From an uncultured Draconibacterium sp. (GTDB lineage: Bacteria > Bacteroidota > Bacteroidia > Bacteroidales > Prolixibacteraceae), in the NCBI RefSeq assembly GCF_963674925.1, contig NZ_OY771648.1, positions 62,001-126,000 on the forward strand: a stretch of 64,000 bases of DNA, in the 5' to 3' direction. A program made the translations under genes and the position numbers. Below are positions 7,153 to 15,399 of this stretch, in pieces (the stretch's first letter is position 1; every line of letters begins with the position of its first letter). The notes under the pieces are model-generated. The model was not told where the DNA came from. It worked only from the letters and a program-made list of their open reading frames with translations, and did no database searches.

Positions 7153-9483
7153 GTGTTCGATTATCTTCAAAATTTAAATGAGGCCCAACGAGAGGCTGTT
7201 CTTCGTACCGAAGGACCTGCACTGGTTATTGCAGGAGCCGGATCGGGGAAAACGCGTGTTTTAACGTACCGTATTGCCAATTTGCTAAAACAGGGAGCCA
7301 GGCCGTCAAGCATTTTATCGCTGACTTTTACCAATAAGGCAGCCCGCGAAATGAAAGAACGTATTGCCAGCGTGGTAGGCGAAAATACCGCCCGCTACCT
7401 GTGGATGGGTACTTTCCACAGTATATTTGCGCGTATTTTGCGCTTTGAACACGAAACAATCGGCTACCCGGCAAACTTTACCATTTACGACAGTGCCGAC
7501 AGTAAAAGCCTGATAAAAACGATCATTAAAAGTTTTCAGCTCGACGATAAAATCTACAAACCGGGTGTGGTTGCCAGCCGTATCTCGATGGCAAAAAACA
7601 ACCTGATTACGCCAAATGCATATGAAAATTCAGCCGAAATCCGCTCTGCTGATAAAAGCATGCGTATGCCGCAAATTGCCCAGATCTATAAAGAATATGC
7701 CAAACGCTGTTTACTTTCAGGAGCAATGGATTTCGACGATCTGCTGTTGAAAACAAACGTATTGTTTCGCGATCATCCCGAGGTGTTAAAAAAATACCAG
7801 GAGCGTTTTGGTTACGTAATGGTTGACGAGTACCAGGATACCAACTACTCGCAATACCTGATTGTAAAAAAACTTGCTGCAGCACATAAAAATATTTGCG
7901 TAGTGGGCGACGATGCACAGAGTATTTACTCGTTTCGTGGTGCCCGTATCGAAAATATTCTGAATTTTAAATCGGACTATCCCGAGCATAAAGTGTTTAA
8001 GCTGGAGCAAAATTACCGCTCAACACAAACCATTGTAAACGCTGCCAACAGTATAATTGCCAAAAACAAACGGCAAATTCCGAAAAAGGTCTTTTCAGAA
8101 AATGCCACCGGCAAACCCATAAAACTGATTTCGGCGCTAACCGACAACGAAGAAGGTTTTCTGGTAGCGCAGGAGATTGCCCAGCTACAATTGCGCGATC
8201 ATTACAAATACGAAGACTTTGCCATTTTGTATCGTACCAATATGCAGTCGAGGATTTTTGAGGAATCGTTGCGCAAAAGAAATATTCCGTACAAAATTTA
8301 CGGCGGCTTAAGTTTCTACCAACGAAAGGAAATTAAAGATCTCATCTCCTATTTCCGAATGACGATAAATCCAGCCGATAACGAAGCGTTAAAACGTATT
8401 ATCAATTATCCAGCGCGGGGAATTGGGGCCACTACCCTCGCCAAGCTGGAGGCTGCGGCAATTAATAAAGAAACATCAATTTGGAAGATTGTTAGCGATT
8501 TACCTACCGTTAATCATGCCAATTTAAATAAAGGAACTGCCGGTAAAATTCTACACTTCGTGGGATTAATTCAGAAGTTTATGCAACTGTCGGAAGACAG
8601 CGATGCTTTTGATACGGCAAAAACCATTGCCGAACAAACCGGTATTCTGAAAGAATTATATATCGACAAGTCGCCCGAAGGATTGAGCCGCCACGAAAAC
8701 ATCCAGGAATTATTGAACGGTATACAGGAATTTAGCATAAACGCCAAAGAAACCGGCGAACCGGAAAAACTGGAAAATTACCTGGAAGATGTGGCACTTT
8801 TAACAGATCAGGACAACGAAAAGGAAGAAGACCGCGATAAAGTGACACTGATGACGGTGCACTCCTCAAAAGGACTGGAATTTAAGAATGTGTTTGTTGT
8901 GGGGATGGAAGAGAACCTTTTCCCGTCGAACCAAAATGGCGATAACAAACCGGAAACGCTGGAAGAAGAACGCCGGCTGTTTTACGTGGCCCTAACCCGC
9001 GCCGAAGAAAACGCATGGTTCTCGTATGCCAACCAGCGCTACCGTTGGGGAAATCTTGATTTTTGTACGCCAAGTCGGTTTCTCGAAGAAATTGATGAGC
9101 AGTTTCTCGATACTTCGGGAATTGCTGCACACTCCTCTCCTACACGCCGGGCACAGAGTAACGACGACATTCAGCCCGAACGCTATCACCAAAATTCTGT
9201 TCGCCGCCAGGCACCCGGAGCATTTAAAACACCCGAGTCACAAAACATTTTCAATAAAAAACTCGTTTCGTTAAAGGAAAGTAGCAGAATGCAAAATACT
9301 TTTCAGGGTGATGCACCGGAGAAAATACAAACCGGGATGGTGGTAGAACACCAACGTTTTGGCGAAGGAAAAGTAATTAATATTGAAGGTGTTGCACCAA
9401 ATATAAAAGCTACCGTGTTTTTTAAATCGGGTACACAGAAGCAGTTGCTGCTAAAATTCGCCAAGCTGAAAATTAAAGGATAA
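7153..9483 (+). CDS. pcrA: ATP-dependent DNA helicase, UvrD/PcrA type
   Basis: 776 residues, starting at GTG (7153); no closer ATG fits the conserved N-terminus LQNLNEAQREAV. Superfamily 1A motifs are all present: Q motif, Walker A GAGSGKT (27-33), VDEYQDTN (motif II), QNYRS (motif IV), LMTVHSSKGLEF (motif V) and VALTRAEE (motif VI). The C-terminal tail has the Tudor-like PcrA domain (GMVVEHQRFGEGKVINIEG, about 720-776). The enzyme unwinds DNA 3' to 5' in repair and replication fork maintenance and works with UvrABC and RNA polymerase in the cytoplasm. Whether it is named uvrD or pcrA is convention. It is monocistronic. Confidence 0.93.
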   Translation: MFDYLQNLNEAQREAVLRTEGPALVIAGAGSGKTRVLTYRIANLLKQGARPSSILSLTFTNKAAREMKERIASVVGENTARYLWMGTFHSIFARILRFEHETIGYPANFTIYDSADSKSLIKTIIKSFQLDDKIYKPGVVASRISMAKNNLITPNAYENSAEIRSADKSMRMPQIAQIYKEYAKRCLLSGAMDFDDLLLKTNVLFRDHPEVLKKYQERFGYVMVDEYQDTNYSQYLIVKKLAAAHKNICVVGDDAQSIYSFRGARIENILNFKSDYPEHKVFKLEQNYRSTQTIVNAANSIIAKNKRQIPKKVFSENATGKPIKLISALTDNEEGFLVAQEIAQLQLRDHYKYEDFAILYRTNMQSRIFEESLRKRNIPYKIYGGLSFYQRKEIKDLISYFRMTINPADNEALKRIINYPARGIGATTLAKLEAAAINKETSIWKIVSDLPTVNHANLNKGTAGKILHFVGLIQKFMQLSEDSDAFDTAKTIAEQTGILKELYIDKSPEGLSRHENIQELLNGIQEFSINAKETGEPEKLENYLEDVALLTDQDNEKEEDRDKVTLMTVHSSKGLEFKNVFVVGMEENLFPSNQNGDNKPETLEEERRLFYVALTRAEENAWFSYANQRYRWGNLDFCTPSRFLEEIDEQFLDTSGIAAHSSPTRRAQSNDDIQPERYHQNSVRRQAPGAFKTPESQNIFNKKLVSLKESSRMQNTFQGDAPEKIQTGMVVEHQRFGEGKVINIEGVAPNIKATVFFKSGTQKQLLLKFAKLKIKG

Positions 9484-9582
9484 GCGGATTAATAAGAAGA
9501 ACCGCAAGTATAGAGCATCCAGTACCCGGAATCGAATAAAAACGAACTAAAAATAAAACTTCGGGATTTGTCGGGAAATGAT

Positions 9583-9590
9583 TAGTTTTG
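9583..9590 (+). promoter_or_regulatory. Promoter -7 box of the DUF4290-murA operon
   Basis: TAGTTTTG fits TAnnTTTG, 67 nt before the ATG. A TTTG at 9567-9570 is too close to be the -33 element. Confidence 0.4.
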
Positions 9591-9656
9591 TAACATCATT
9601 TCGCAAATAAATCCAATTTACTTGAAAGTTAGATTTTTAGCATTAAACATTTACAG

Positions 9657-10241
9657 ATGGATTATAATACCAAGAGAAAAAAAATGGCCCTTCCTGAATA
9701 TGGAAGAAATATACAAAACATGGTTGATTACCTGATGACCATCGAAGACCGCGAAAAACGAAACAGATCGGCACAAACGGTTATCGATGTCATGGGCAAC
9801 CTTTTCCCTCATTTTCGCGATGTTCAGGAATTCAAACACAAACTCTGGGATCACCTGGCAATTATGTCTGATTTTCAACTTGACATTGATTATCCTTACG
9901 ATCCGCCAACGCCGGAATCATTAAAAGAACGCCCCAATACGGTACCTTATACCAAACACCGCATAAAACACAAACACTATGGCCGTACCATGGAACTTTT
10001 GATTCAGGAAGCTGATAACTTTGAAGGTGAAGAGCGTGATATCATTATCGAACAACTGGCCAACCACATGAAAAAATCGTACCTCGCGTGGAATAAAGAT
10101 GCCGTTGAGGACCACATGATTTTTAGCGACCTGGAAGAAATGTCGCATGGAAAATTAAAAGTACCTGAGGGAACTCAACTGGCCGACTCCAAAACACTGG
10201 TTAGTGCTCCAAAGAAGAAAAAAATAAAAAAGAAAAAATAG
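9657..10241 (+). CDS. DUF4290 family protein
   Basis: 194 residues, soluble and helical, beginning MDYNTKRKKMALPEYGRNIQNMVDYL and ending in a Lys-rich tail (PKKKKIKKKK). It matches the DUF4290 family, which is confined to Bacteroidota and usually lies just upstream of murA, as here (25 nt gap, same strand). There is no signal peptide, membrane segment or recognisable active site, so it is probably cytoplasmic. The fixed link with murA suggests a role tied to peptidoglycan precursor synthesis, but this is inference. Confidence 0.88.
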   Translation: MDYNTKRKKMALPEYGRNIQNMVDYLMTIEDREKRNRSAQTVIDVMGNLFPHFRDVQEFKHKLWDHLAIMSDFQLDIDYPYDPPTPESLKERPNTVPYTKHRIKHKHYGRTMELLIQEADNFEGEERDIIIEQLANHMKKSYLAWNKDAVEDHMIFSDLEEMSHGKLKVPEGTQLADSKTLVSAPKKKKIKKKK

Positions 10242-10266
10242 GTAATACGCTTTAATATTCTACCCC

Positions 10267-11571
10267 ATGTCGACTTTCAAAATTGAAGGTGGTTTTAAAT
10301 TAAAAGGAGACCTTGAGCCGCAAGGAGCAAAAAACGAGGCGCTTCAAATAATATGTGCCACCTTGTTAACTGCCGAACAAACAATCATCGAGAATATTCC
10401 TGAGATCCGGGATGTACTGAAATTAATCGAGATTCTGAAAGGATTGGGGGTCCAGGTAGCTCGCCTGACCAAAGGCAGCTATAGTTTCGATGCCTCCAAA
10501 GTCGACATCAACTTTCTGAAAAGTGAGGAATACGCCCAACAAGCCGCTGTACTTCGTGGCTCGATAATGATAATTGGCCCGCTGTTAGCCCGTTTTGGAC
10601 AAGGATTTATTCCACAACCGGGTGGCGATAAAATTGGCCGCCGCAGGGTTGACACCCACTTTATTGGCTTACAAAAACTGGGAGCCCGTTTTGATTTCGA
10701 CCGTGAAAACAAATGGTACTCCGTTTCAACAGAAAAACTTACAGGGGCTTATATGTTGCTCGACGAAGCTTCGGTTACCGGAACGGCAAACATTGTAATG
10801 GCCGCCGTTTTAGCCGAAGGAACCACAACAATTTACAATGCAGCCTGCGAACCTTATCTGCAGCAATTGTGCAAAATGCTGGGTTCCATGGGCGCCAAAA
10901 TTGAAGGAATTGGTTCCAACCTGCTTACCATCGAAGGTGTTTCATCGTTAAAAGGATGCACGCACCGCATTCTTCCTGACATGATTGAAGTTGGTAGTTT
11001 TATTGGCCTTGCTGCCATGACTGCTTCCGAAATCAACATTAAAAATGTAGGTATTGAACACCTCGGAATTATTCCCGAATCATTTCGTCGACTGGGAATT
11101 AACGTCGAACAAAATGGCGACGACCTGCTGATAAAAAATACCGAACATTACGAAATCGATTCGTACATCGACGGATCGATAATGACCATTTCGGATGCAC
11201 CCTGGCCGGGACTTACTCCCGACCTGCTTAGTGTTTTCCTGGTAGTGGCCACACAAGCCAAAGGAAGTGTGCTTATTCATCAGAAAATGTTTGAAAGCCG
11301 TTTATTCTTTGTGGACAAACTAATTGATATGGGGGCACAAATTATTCTTTGCGACCCACACCGGGCCACCGTAATTGGCCTCGACCGAAAAAATACATTG
11401 CGTGCCACCAAAATGGTATCGCCCGATATTCGTGCAGGAATTGCATTGTTAATTGCAGCCATGTCGGCAAAAGGAACAAGCACTATCGATAACATTGAAC
11501 AGATAGACCGTGGTTACGAAAACATCGACGGCCGCTTAAATGCCCTCGGCGCTCACATTTCAAGAATGTGA
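10267..11571 (+). CDS. murA: UDP-N-acetylglucosamine 1-carboxyvinyltransferase (MurA)
   Basis: 434 residues, full length. It catalyses the first committed step of peptidoglycan synthesis, transfer of enolpyruvate from PEP to UDP-GlcNAc in the cytoplasm. The substrate-binding AKNEA motif (21-25) and the loop GPLLARFGQGFIPQPGGDKIGRRRVD are clear. The usual loop Cys (Cys115 in Escherichia coli) is Asp121 here. An Asp at this position keeps activity and gives intrinsic resistance to fosfomycin in other bacteria, because the drug alkylates the Cys. Co-transcribed with DUF4290. Confidence 0.95.
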   Translation: MSTFKIEGGFKLKGDLEPQGAKNEALQIICATLLTAEQTIIENIPEIRDVLKLIEILKGLGVQVARLTKGSYSFDASKVDINFLKSEEYAQQAAVLRGSIMIIGPLLARFGQGFIPQPGGDKIGRRRVDTHFIGLQKLGARFDFDRENKWYSVSTEKLTGAYMLLDEASVTGTANIVMAAVLAEGTTTIYNAACEPYLQQLCKMLGSMGAKIEGIGSNLLTIEGVSSLKGCTHRILPDMIEVGSFIGLAAMTASEINIKNVGIEHLGIIPESFRRLGINVEQNGDDLLIKNTEHYEIDSYIDGSIMTISDAPWPGLTPDLLSVFLVVATQAKGSVLIHQKMFESRLFFVDKLIDMGAQIILCDPHRATVIGLDRKNTLRATKMVSPDIRAGIALLIAAMSAKGTSTIDNIEQIDRGYENIDGRLNALGAHISRM

Positions 11572-11598
11572 ACGCGTTGTTAAAACATTATCTGGAGC

Positions 11599-11628
11599 TT
11601 TGTGTTACTACATAAAATTCTATATTTG
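11599..11628 (+). promoter_or_regulatory. Promoter of the TlpA-like gene
   Basis: TTTG at 11599-11602, an 18-nt spacer and TATATTTG at 11621-11628. The predicted start leaves a leader of about 22 nt. Confidence 0.55.
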
Positions 11629-11657
11629 AACTTTTTAGAAATAACAATACGCAAAAG

Positions 11658-12179
11658 ATGAAAAGATTTATTTTACTGGCAGCGATCATTTTTATGGGCA
11701 CTACTTTTATTAATGCCCAGGAACTTGGTTTAAACATTGGCAACAAAGCACCCGAACTGATTGGCAAAGGACCGAATGGTGAAACCATAAAATTATCCGA
11801 CTTACAAGGCAAAGTTGTGCTCATTGATTTTTGGGCAGCGTGGTGTGGTCCATGTCGCCGCGAAAATCCAACTGTTGTTGCCAACTACAAAAAATACAAA
11901 GACGCCAAATTTACTGTTGGCAAAGGATTTACCGTTTTTGGTGTGTCGCTCGACGATTCGCCCGAAAGATGGAAAGCAGCCATAGAACAAGACGAACTGG
12001 AGTGGCCAAATCATATTTGCGACTTCCAAAAATGGAACTCAAAATTCCGCATGATCTACCAGGTTCGCGGAATTCCTGACAATTACCTTATCGATGAAAA
12101 CGGGGTAATTATTGCCAAAAAGCTTCGTGGCCCCGCACTCGACGCAGCACTGCACAAATATCTCAGAGAAGAACTGTAA
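11658..12179 (+). CDS. TlpA-like thioredoxin-fold protein, exported
   Basis: 173 residues: signal peptide MKRFILLAAIIFMGTTFINAQ, then a TlpA/ResA-like thioredoxin domain. The active site is WCGPC with Cys63 and Cys66 (DFWAAWCGPCRREN), and the cis-Pro loop is VRGIPDNYLID. It most likely acts in the periplasm as a thiol-disulfide reductant, as members of this family do in cytochrome c maturation or oxidative stress defence, but no partner gene nearby fixes the substrate. It has its own promoter and is followed by a hairpin. Confidence 0.88.
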   Translation: MKRFILLAAIIFMGTTFINAQELGLNIGNKAPELIGKGPNGETIKLSDLQGKVVLIDFWAAWCGPCRRENPTVVANYKKYKDAKFTVGKGFTVFGVSLDDSPERWKAAIEQDELEWPNHICDFQKWNSKFRMIYQVRGIPDNYLIDENGVIIAKKLRGPALDAALHKYLREEL

Positions 12180-12210
12180 GACACTAGTTTAAAAATAGAA
12201 TAAATCGTTC

Positions 12211-12246
12211 AAATTGGCGCTCGGAATCAGTTTCGGGTGCCAATTT
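12211..12246 (+). terminator. Hairpin after the TlpA-like gene
   Basis: AAATTGGCGCTCG (12211-12223) pairs with CGGGTGCCAATTT (12234-12246), 13 bp with two G-U pairs. The T tract after it is weak. It lies 31 nt after the TlpA stop and just before the grpE promoter box. Confidence 0.6.
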
Positions 12247-12252
12247 GTCGTT

Positions 12253-12260
12253 TATATTTG
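12253..12260 (+). promoter_or_regulatory. Promoter -7 box of grpE-dnaJ
   Basis: TATATTTG, 80 nt before the grpE ATG at 12340. No clear -33 TTTG and no CIRCE (HrcA) operator was seen in the leader. Confidence 0.55.
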
Positions 12261-12339
12261 CATGGCAAAATTTTTGCTATGTCAGCGTAGCATAAAAAAA
12301 GGCTTACAGTTAATTATTTATACTGAAAATTTAGGACAA

Positions 12340-12930
12340 ATGGCAGAAGAAAAAGTAAACAAGGAAACAGAAGAAGAAAAAGATATCGTGGATCAGGTTG
12401 AAGATGCTGCTACCGAAAAGGAAGAAAAAGCGGACGAGAAAAAAGACAAAAAGAAAAAATCAAAAAAAGATAAAAACGAAGAACAGCTGGAAGAATTGGG
12501 CGAAAAGCTTCAGGAACTTCAGGACAAACACCTGCGTTTGCAAGCTGAGTTTGACAACTTCAGAAGAAGAACGATGAAAGAAAAAGCCGACCTGATTAAA
12601 ACGGGCGGCGAATCGGTTATCGTTAATATTCTTCCGGTTATCGACGATTTTGAGCGTGCGCTTGATTCGATGAAACACCTTGAGGATGAAGATGCAGGAA
12701 AACACGGCACAGCACTGATTTACAAGAAATTTCAGGAGTTCCTGAAACAAAACAACGTAAAAGAAATTGAAGCTCAACATGCTGATTTTGATGTTGACCT
12801 GCATGAAGCCATTACTAAAATTCCGGCACCAAGCGAGGAATTAAAAGGCAAAGTAGTTGATGTAATTCAAAAAGGTTATTGCTTAAACGAAAAGGTAATC
12901 CGGTTTGCCAAAGTTGTAATCGGAGAATAA
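12340..12930 (+). CDS. grpE: Nucleotide exchange factor GrpE
   Basis: 196 residues from the ATG at 12340 (MAEEKVNKETEEE). An open frame extends up to 12214, but that part crosses a hairpin and the promoter box and does not look like protein, so the shorter start is right. A highly charged Glu/Lys N-terminus leads into a long coiled coil (about 45-85) and the GrpE beta domain ending YCLNEKVIRFAKVVIGE. It releases ADP from DnaK in the cytoplasm. It is followed by dnaJ after 18 nt; dnaK is not in the window. Confidence 0.93.
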   Translation: MAEEKVNKETEEEKDIVDQVEDAATEKEEKADEKKDKKKKSKKDKNEEQLEELGEKLQELQDKHLRLQAEFDNFRRRTMKEKADLIKTGGESVIVNILPVIDDFERALDSMKHLEDEDAGKHGTALIYKKFQEFLKQNNVKEIEAQHADFDVDLHEAITKIPAPSEELKGKVVDVIQKGYCLNEKVIRFAKVVIGE

Positions 12931-12936
12931 TAATTC

Positions 12937-12948
12937 AGAGGAGGAAGA
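12937..12948 (+). promoter_or_regulatory. Shine-Dalgarno-like site before dnaJ
   Basis: AGAGGAGGA (12937-12945) lies just before the dnaJ ATG, with GGAGG ending 4 nt from it. Purine-rich anti-SD matches this strong are rare elsewhere in the window, as expected for Bacteroidota. Confidence 0.5.
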
Positions 12949-14115
12949 ATGGCAAAAAGAGATTATTACGAAGTATTAGGAGTTGGCAAAAGTGCTTCTG
13001 CTGAGGAGATAAAAAAAGCTTATCGAAAAAAGGCAATCCAATATCACCCGGATAAAAACCCGGATAACAAGGAAGCTGAAGAGAAGTTTAAAGAAGCAGC
13101 TGAAGCCTACGAAGTACTTAGCAATCCGGAGAAAAAACAACGTTACGACCAGTTCGGTCATGCCGGAATGAGCGGCGCTGCCGGTGGTGGCGGATTTAGC
13201 GGAGGCGGTTTCTCTGACATTGAAGATATCTTCTCGGCTTTTGGCGACATTTTTGGCGGACATTTTGGCGGATTCGGTGGTTTTAGCGGCGGCGGTGGTC
13301 GAAGCAGAGGCGGCCGAAGAGTGAGCCGTGGTTCCGATTTGCGTGTAAAAGTAAAGCTGAACCTCCAGGAAATTGTTAACGGCGTTGAGAAAAAGATAAA
13401 AGTTAAAAAATACGTTGCCTGTCAGCATTGTAGCGGAACCGGAGCTAAAAACGGCTCGTCGTACTCTACTTGCGGAACTTGTGGTGGCGCCGGCCAGGTA
13501 ACACGTGTTCAGAATACTTTGCTCGGACAAATGCAAACCACTTCGGCCTGTCCAACTTGTCAGGGCGAAGGAAAAATGATTACCGACAAATGTAATCACT
13601 GTGCCGGCGAAGGCGTTGTTCGCGAAGATGACGTAATCAACATCAAAATTCCGGCAGGTGTTGGCGAAGGTATGCAGCTTAATGTTTCGGGTAAAGGAAA
13701 CACCGGACGACGTGGCGGCATAAACGGCGATTTGTTAGTGGTTATTACCGAAGCCGACGACCAGGAATTGGTTCGCGATGGAAATAACCTAATCTACAAC
13801 CTGTTCTTGTCGTTCCCGGAAATTACACTGGGTACCACGTCCGAAATTCCTACGGTTGAAGGCAAAGTAAAAGTAAAAATTGAGCCCGGTACTCAACCCG
13901 AAAAAATACTTCGTCTGCGCGGGAAAGGTATTCCTGATGTAAACGGTTACGGACGCGGCGATTTGTTGGTTCGTGTGCATGTTTGGATTCCGAAGAAACT
14001 GAGCAACGAAGAAAAACGTGCGCTGGAGAAACTTCAGGATTCGCCCGGGTTTCAGGGTGGACCTTCAGCACAGGAAAGATCATTCTTTCAGAAAATGAAA
14101 GACATGTTTGAATAA
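12949..14115 (+). CDS. dnaJ: Chaperone protein DnaJ
   Basis: 388 residues, class A Hsp40. J domain 1-70 with HPD at 33-35, Gly/Phe-rich linker about 75-125, a zinc domain with four CxxCxGxG-type repeats (CQHCSGTG, CGTCGGAG, CPTCQGEG, CNHCAGEG) and the C-terminal substrate-binding domains. It delivers unfolded clients to DnaK and stimulates its ATPase; GrpE from the gene just upstream completes the cycle. Translation may be favoured by the strong SD-like site. Confidence 0.96.
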   Translation: MAKRDYYEVLGVGKSASAEEIKKAYRKKAIQYHPDKNPDNKEAEEKFKEAAEAYEVLSNPEKKQRYDQFGHAGMSGAAGGGGFSGGGFSDIEDIFSAFGDIFGGHFGGFGGFSGGGGRSRGGRRVSRGSDLRVKVKLNLQEIVNGVEKKIKVKKYVACQHCSGTGAKNGSSYSTCGTCGGAGQVTRVQNTLLGQMQTTSACPTCQGEGKMITDKCNHCAGEGVVREDDVINIKIPAGVGEGMQLNVSGKGNTGRRGGINGDLLVVITEADDQELVRDGNNLIYNLFLSFPEITLGTTSEIPTVEGKVKVKIEPGTQPEKILRLRGKGIPDVNGYGRGDLLVRVHVWIPKKLSNEEKRALEKLQDSPGFQGGPSAQERSFFQKMKDMFE

Positions 14116-14138
14116 AAGAATTTGTTGACCATAAAACG

Positions 14139-14173
14139 AAAAAAGATTCCTTGTTGATTTGGAATCTTTTTTT
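14139..14173 (+). terminator. Terminator of grpE-dnaJ
   Basis: AAAAAAGATTCC (14139-14150) pairs with GGAATCTTTTTT (14161-14172) around a 10-nt loop and continues into T residues. Confidence 0.9.
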
Positions 14174-14266
14174 GTTTCCTGAAACCTGATTCGAAATGAA
14201 TGGATGAAAATGTATAACCATTTCAATTAGAAAAAATTACACAAGTAGCGTATTTCGTTGTTTTTT

Positions 14267-14297
14267 TTTGCAGAAATGCGGCACTACATTAAATTTG
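14267..14297 (+). promoter_or_regulatory. Promoter of the Crp/Fnr gene
   Basis: TTTG at 14267-14270, a 19-nt spacer and TAAATTTG at 14290-14297: a textbook Bacteroidota promoter. The leader is about 13 nt. Confidence 0.8.
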
Positions 14298-14316
14298 CTG
14301 AAATTGAACTGCTAAC

Positions 14317-14946
14317 ATGGATGATTTTTATACAAGATACAATTTTCTCGAACCTGAACTGCAGGAAGAAATTCTGCAAGTTGCCGTAAGAAAAAAGTTT
14401 GCACAACACGAAACACTAATTCGCGAAGGTCAGTTTATTTCAAGCTTTCCGATGGTGCTGAAAGGACTGATACGGGTTTCGCGCACCAGCGAGGCCGGCA
14501 ACGAGTTGCTGCTTTATTACCTGCAGGCCGACGAAGTTTGTGCCATGTCGTTAACCTGTTGTATGGCCCGCCAAATTAGCGAAGTAAATGCCATTGCCGA
14601 AGTGGATACCGAGGTGTTAATGATTCCGGTTGAAATGCTGGATGCCTGGACAAGCAAATATCCTTTGTGGAAACAATATGTGATGCAAACCTTTCAAAAC
14701 AGGTTTCGCGAACTAATAAATACACTTGATGCTGTTGCCTTTTTAAAACTCGATGAGCGTTTAGTCAAATTTTTTATCGACCGACATAAAAAATCGGGCG
14801 TTCATACCTATTCCGGTACACATCAGGATCTGGCTCTTCAACTTAATTCATCGCGCGAAGTGATATCGCGCCTGCTTAAAAAGCTGGAAAAAAACGGAAA
14901 AGTTTCACTTTCACGAAATTTTATTGATTTTTCCGGCCTTTTGTGA
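14317..14946 (+). CDS. Crp/Fnr family transcriptional regulator
   Basis: 209 residues. An N-terminal cyclic nucleotide-binding fold (about 15-130) is followed by a long dimer helix and a C-terminal winged helix-turn-helix (THQDLALQLNSSREVISRLLKKLE, about 167-190). The sensor part has adjacent cysteines in MSLTCCMARQ but not the N-terminal Cys cluster of Fnr, so it is not an obvious iron-sulfur sensor; no cyclic AMP site can be claimed. It could bind TGTGA-N6-TCACA-like palindromes such as the one at 536-551, but no link is shown. Single-gene unit. Confidence 0.9.
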   Translation: MDDFYTRYNFLEPELQEEILQVAVRKKFAQHETLIREGQFISSFPMVLKGLIRVSRTSEAGNELLLYYLQADEVCAMSLTCCMARQISEVNAIAEVDTEVLMIPVEMLDAWTSKYPLWKQYVMQTFQNRFRELINTLDAVAFLKLDERLVKFFIDRHKKSGVHTYSGTHQDLALQLNSSREVISRLLKKLEKNGKVSLSRNFIDFSGLL

Positions 14947-14989
14947 CTTACATTACATACCCATTAGTATTCTATTATTTTATTTGCAC

Positions 14990-15104
14990 CTATAAAATCT
15001 AAAGACATAATAGTTCATAACTATTGTTTCATAATTTTTTGGGTTATAAAATCGGTTAGTAGTTGAAGGTTGATGAGCCAGGCTGGAGAGTCTGGCTTTT
15101 TTTT
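14990..15104 (+). ncRNA. Candidate small RNA ending in an intrinsic terminator
   Basis: In the 453-nt gap between the Crp/Fnr gene and serA, a non-coding stretch has a hairpin (AATAGTT/AACTATT near 15009-15025) and ends in a terminator: AGCCAG (15076-15081) and CTGGCT (15092-15097) with eight T. The terminator is 130 nt past the Crp/Fnr stop, so it could equally end that gene's 3' UTR. No consensus promoter was found inside. The remaining gap (15105-15399) is AT-rich and shows no ORF or clear promoter. Confidence 0.3.
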
Positions 15105-15399
15105 GTCCTCAACTGAAAAATATTCTGGAAATTGTAACGATTTAAAAATCCATATCCCCTCTCTTCCATTTCTTTATATCAATTCTTAAAAAAATATTTT
15201 TCTGATATAGCTTAAAATTCCGTGTCGTTTCAGGCTTCGATCATTAATGTTAATTTCATATTGATAATTAATCCCCGCGATAGCTTATAATTTATAGATA
15301 TAATGCTGATATTTGTCATTAAAACATATGCTACCCAATATTTTGCATTTTTGGATAGTGTTATCAGCTACAGAGAATATCAATTAAAAAGCAAGCTAC

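Noticed and set aside
12214..12339. N-terminal extension of GrpE
   Set aside because: The extra codons cover a hairpin and a TATATTTG promoter box; the ATG at 12340 matches the family.
12976..13599. 207-residue ORF on the strand opposite dnaJ
   Set aside because: Mirror of the Gly-rich and zinc regions of DnaJ; composition is Ser/Ala/Thr low-complexity and there is no promoter or start context.
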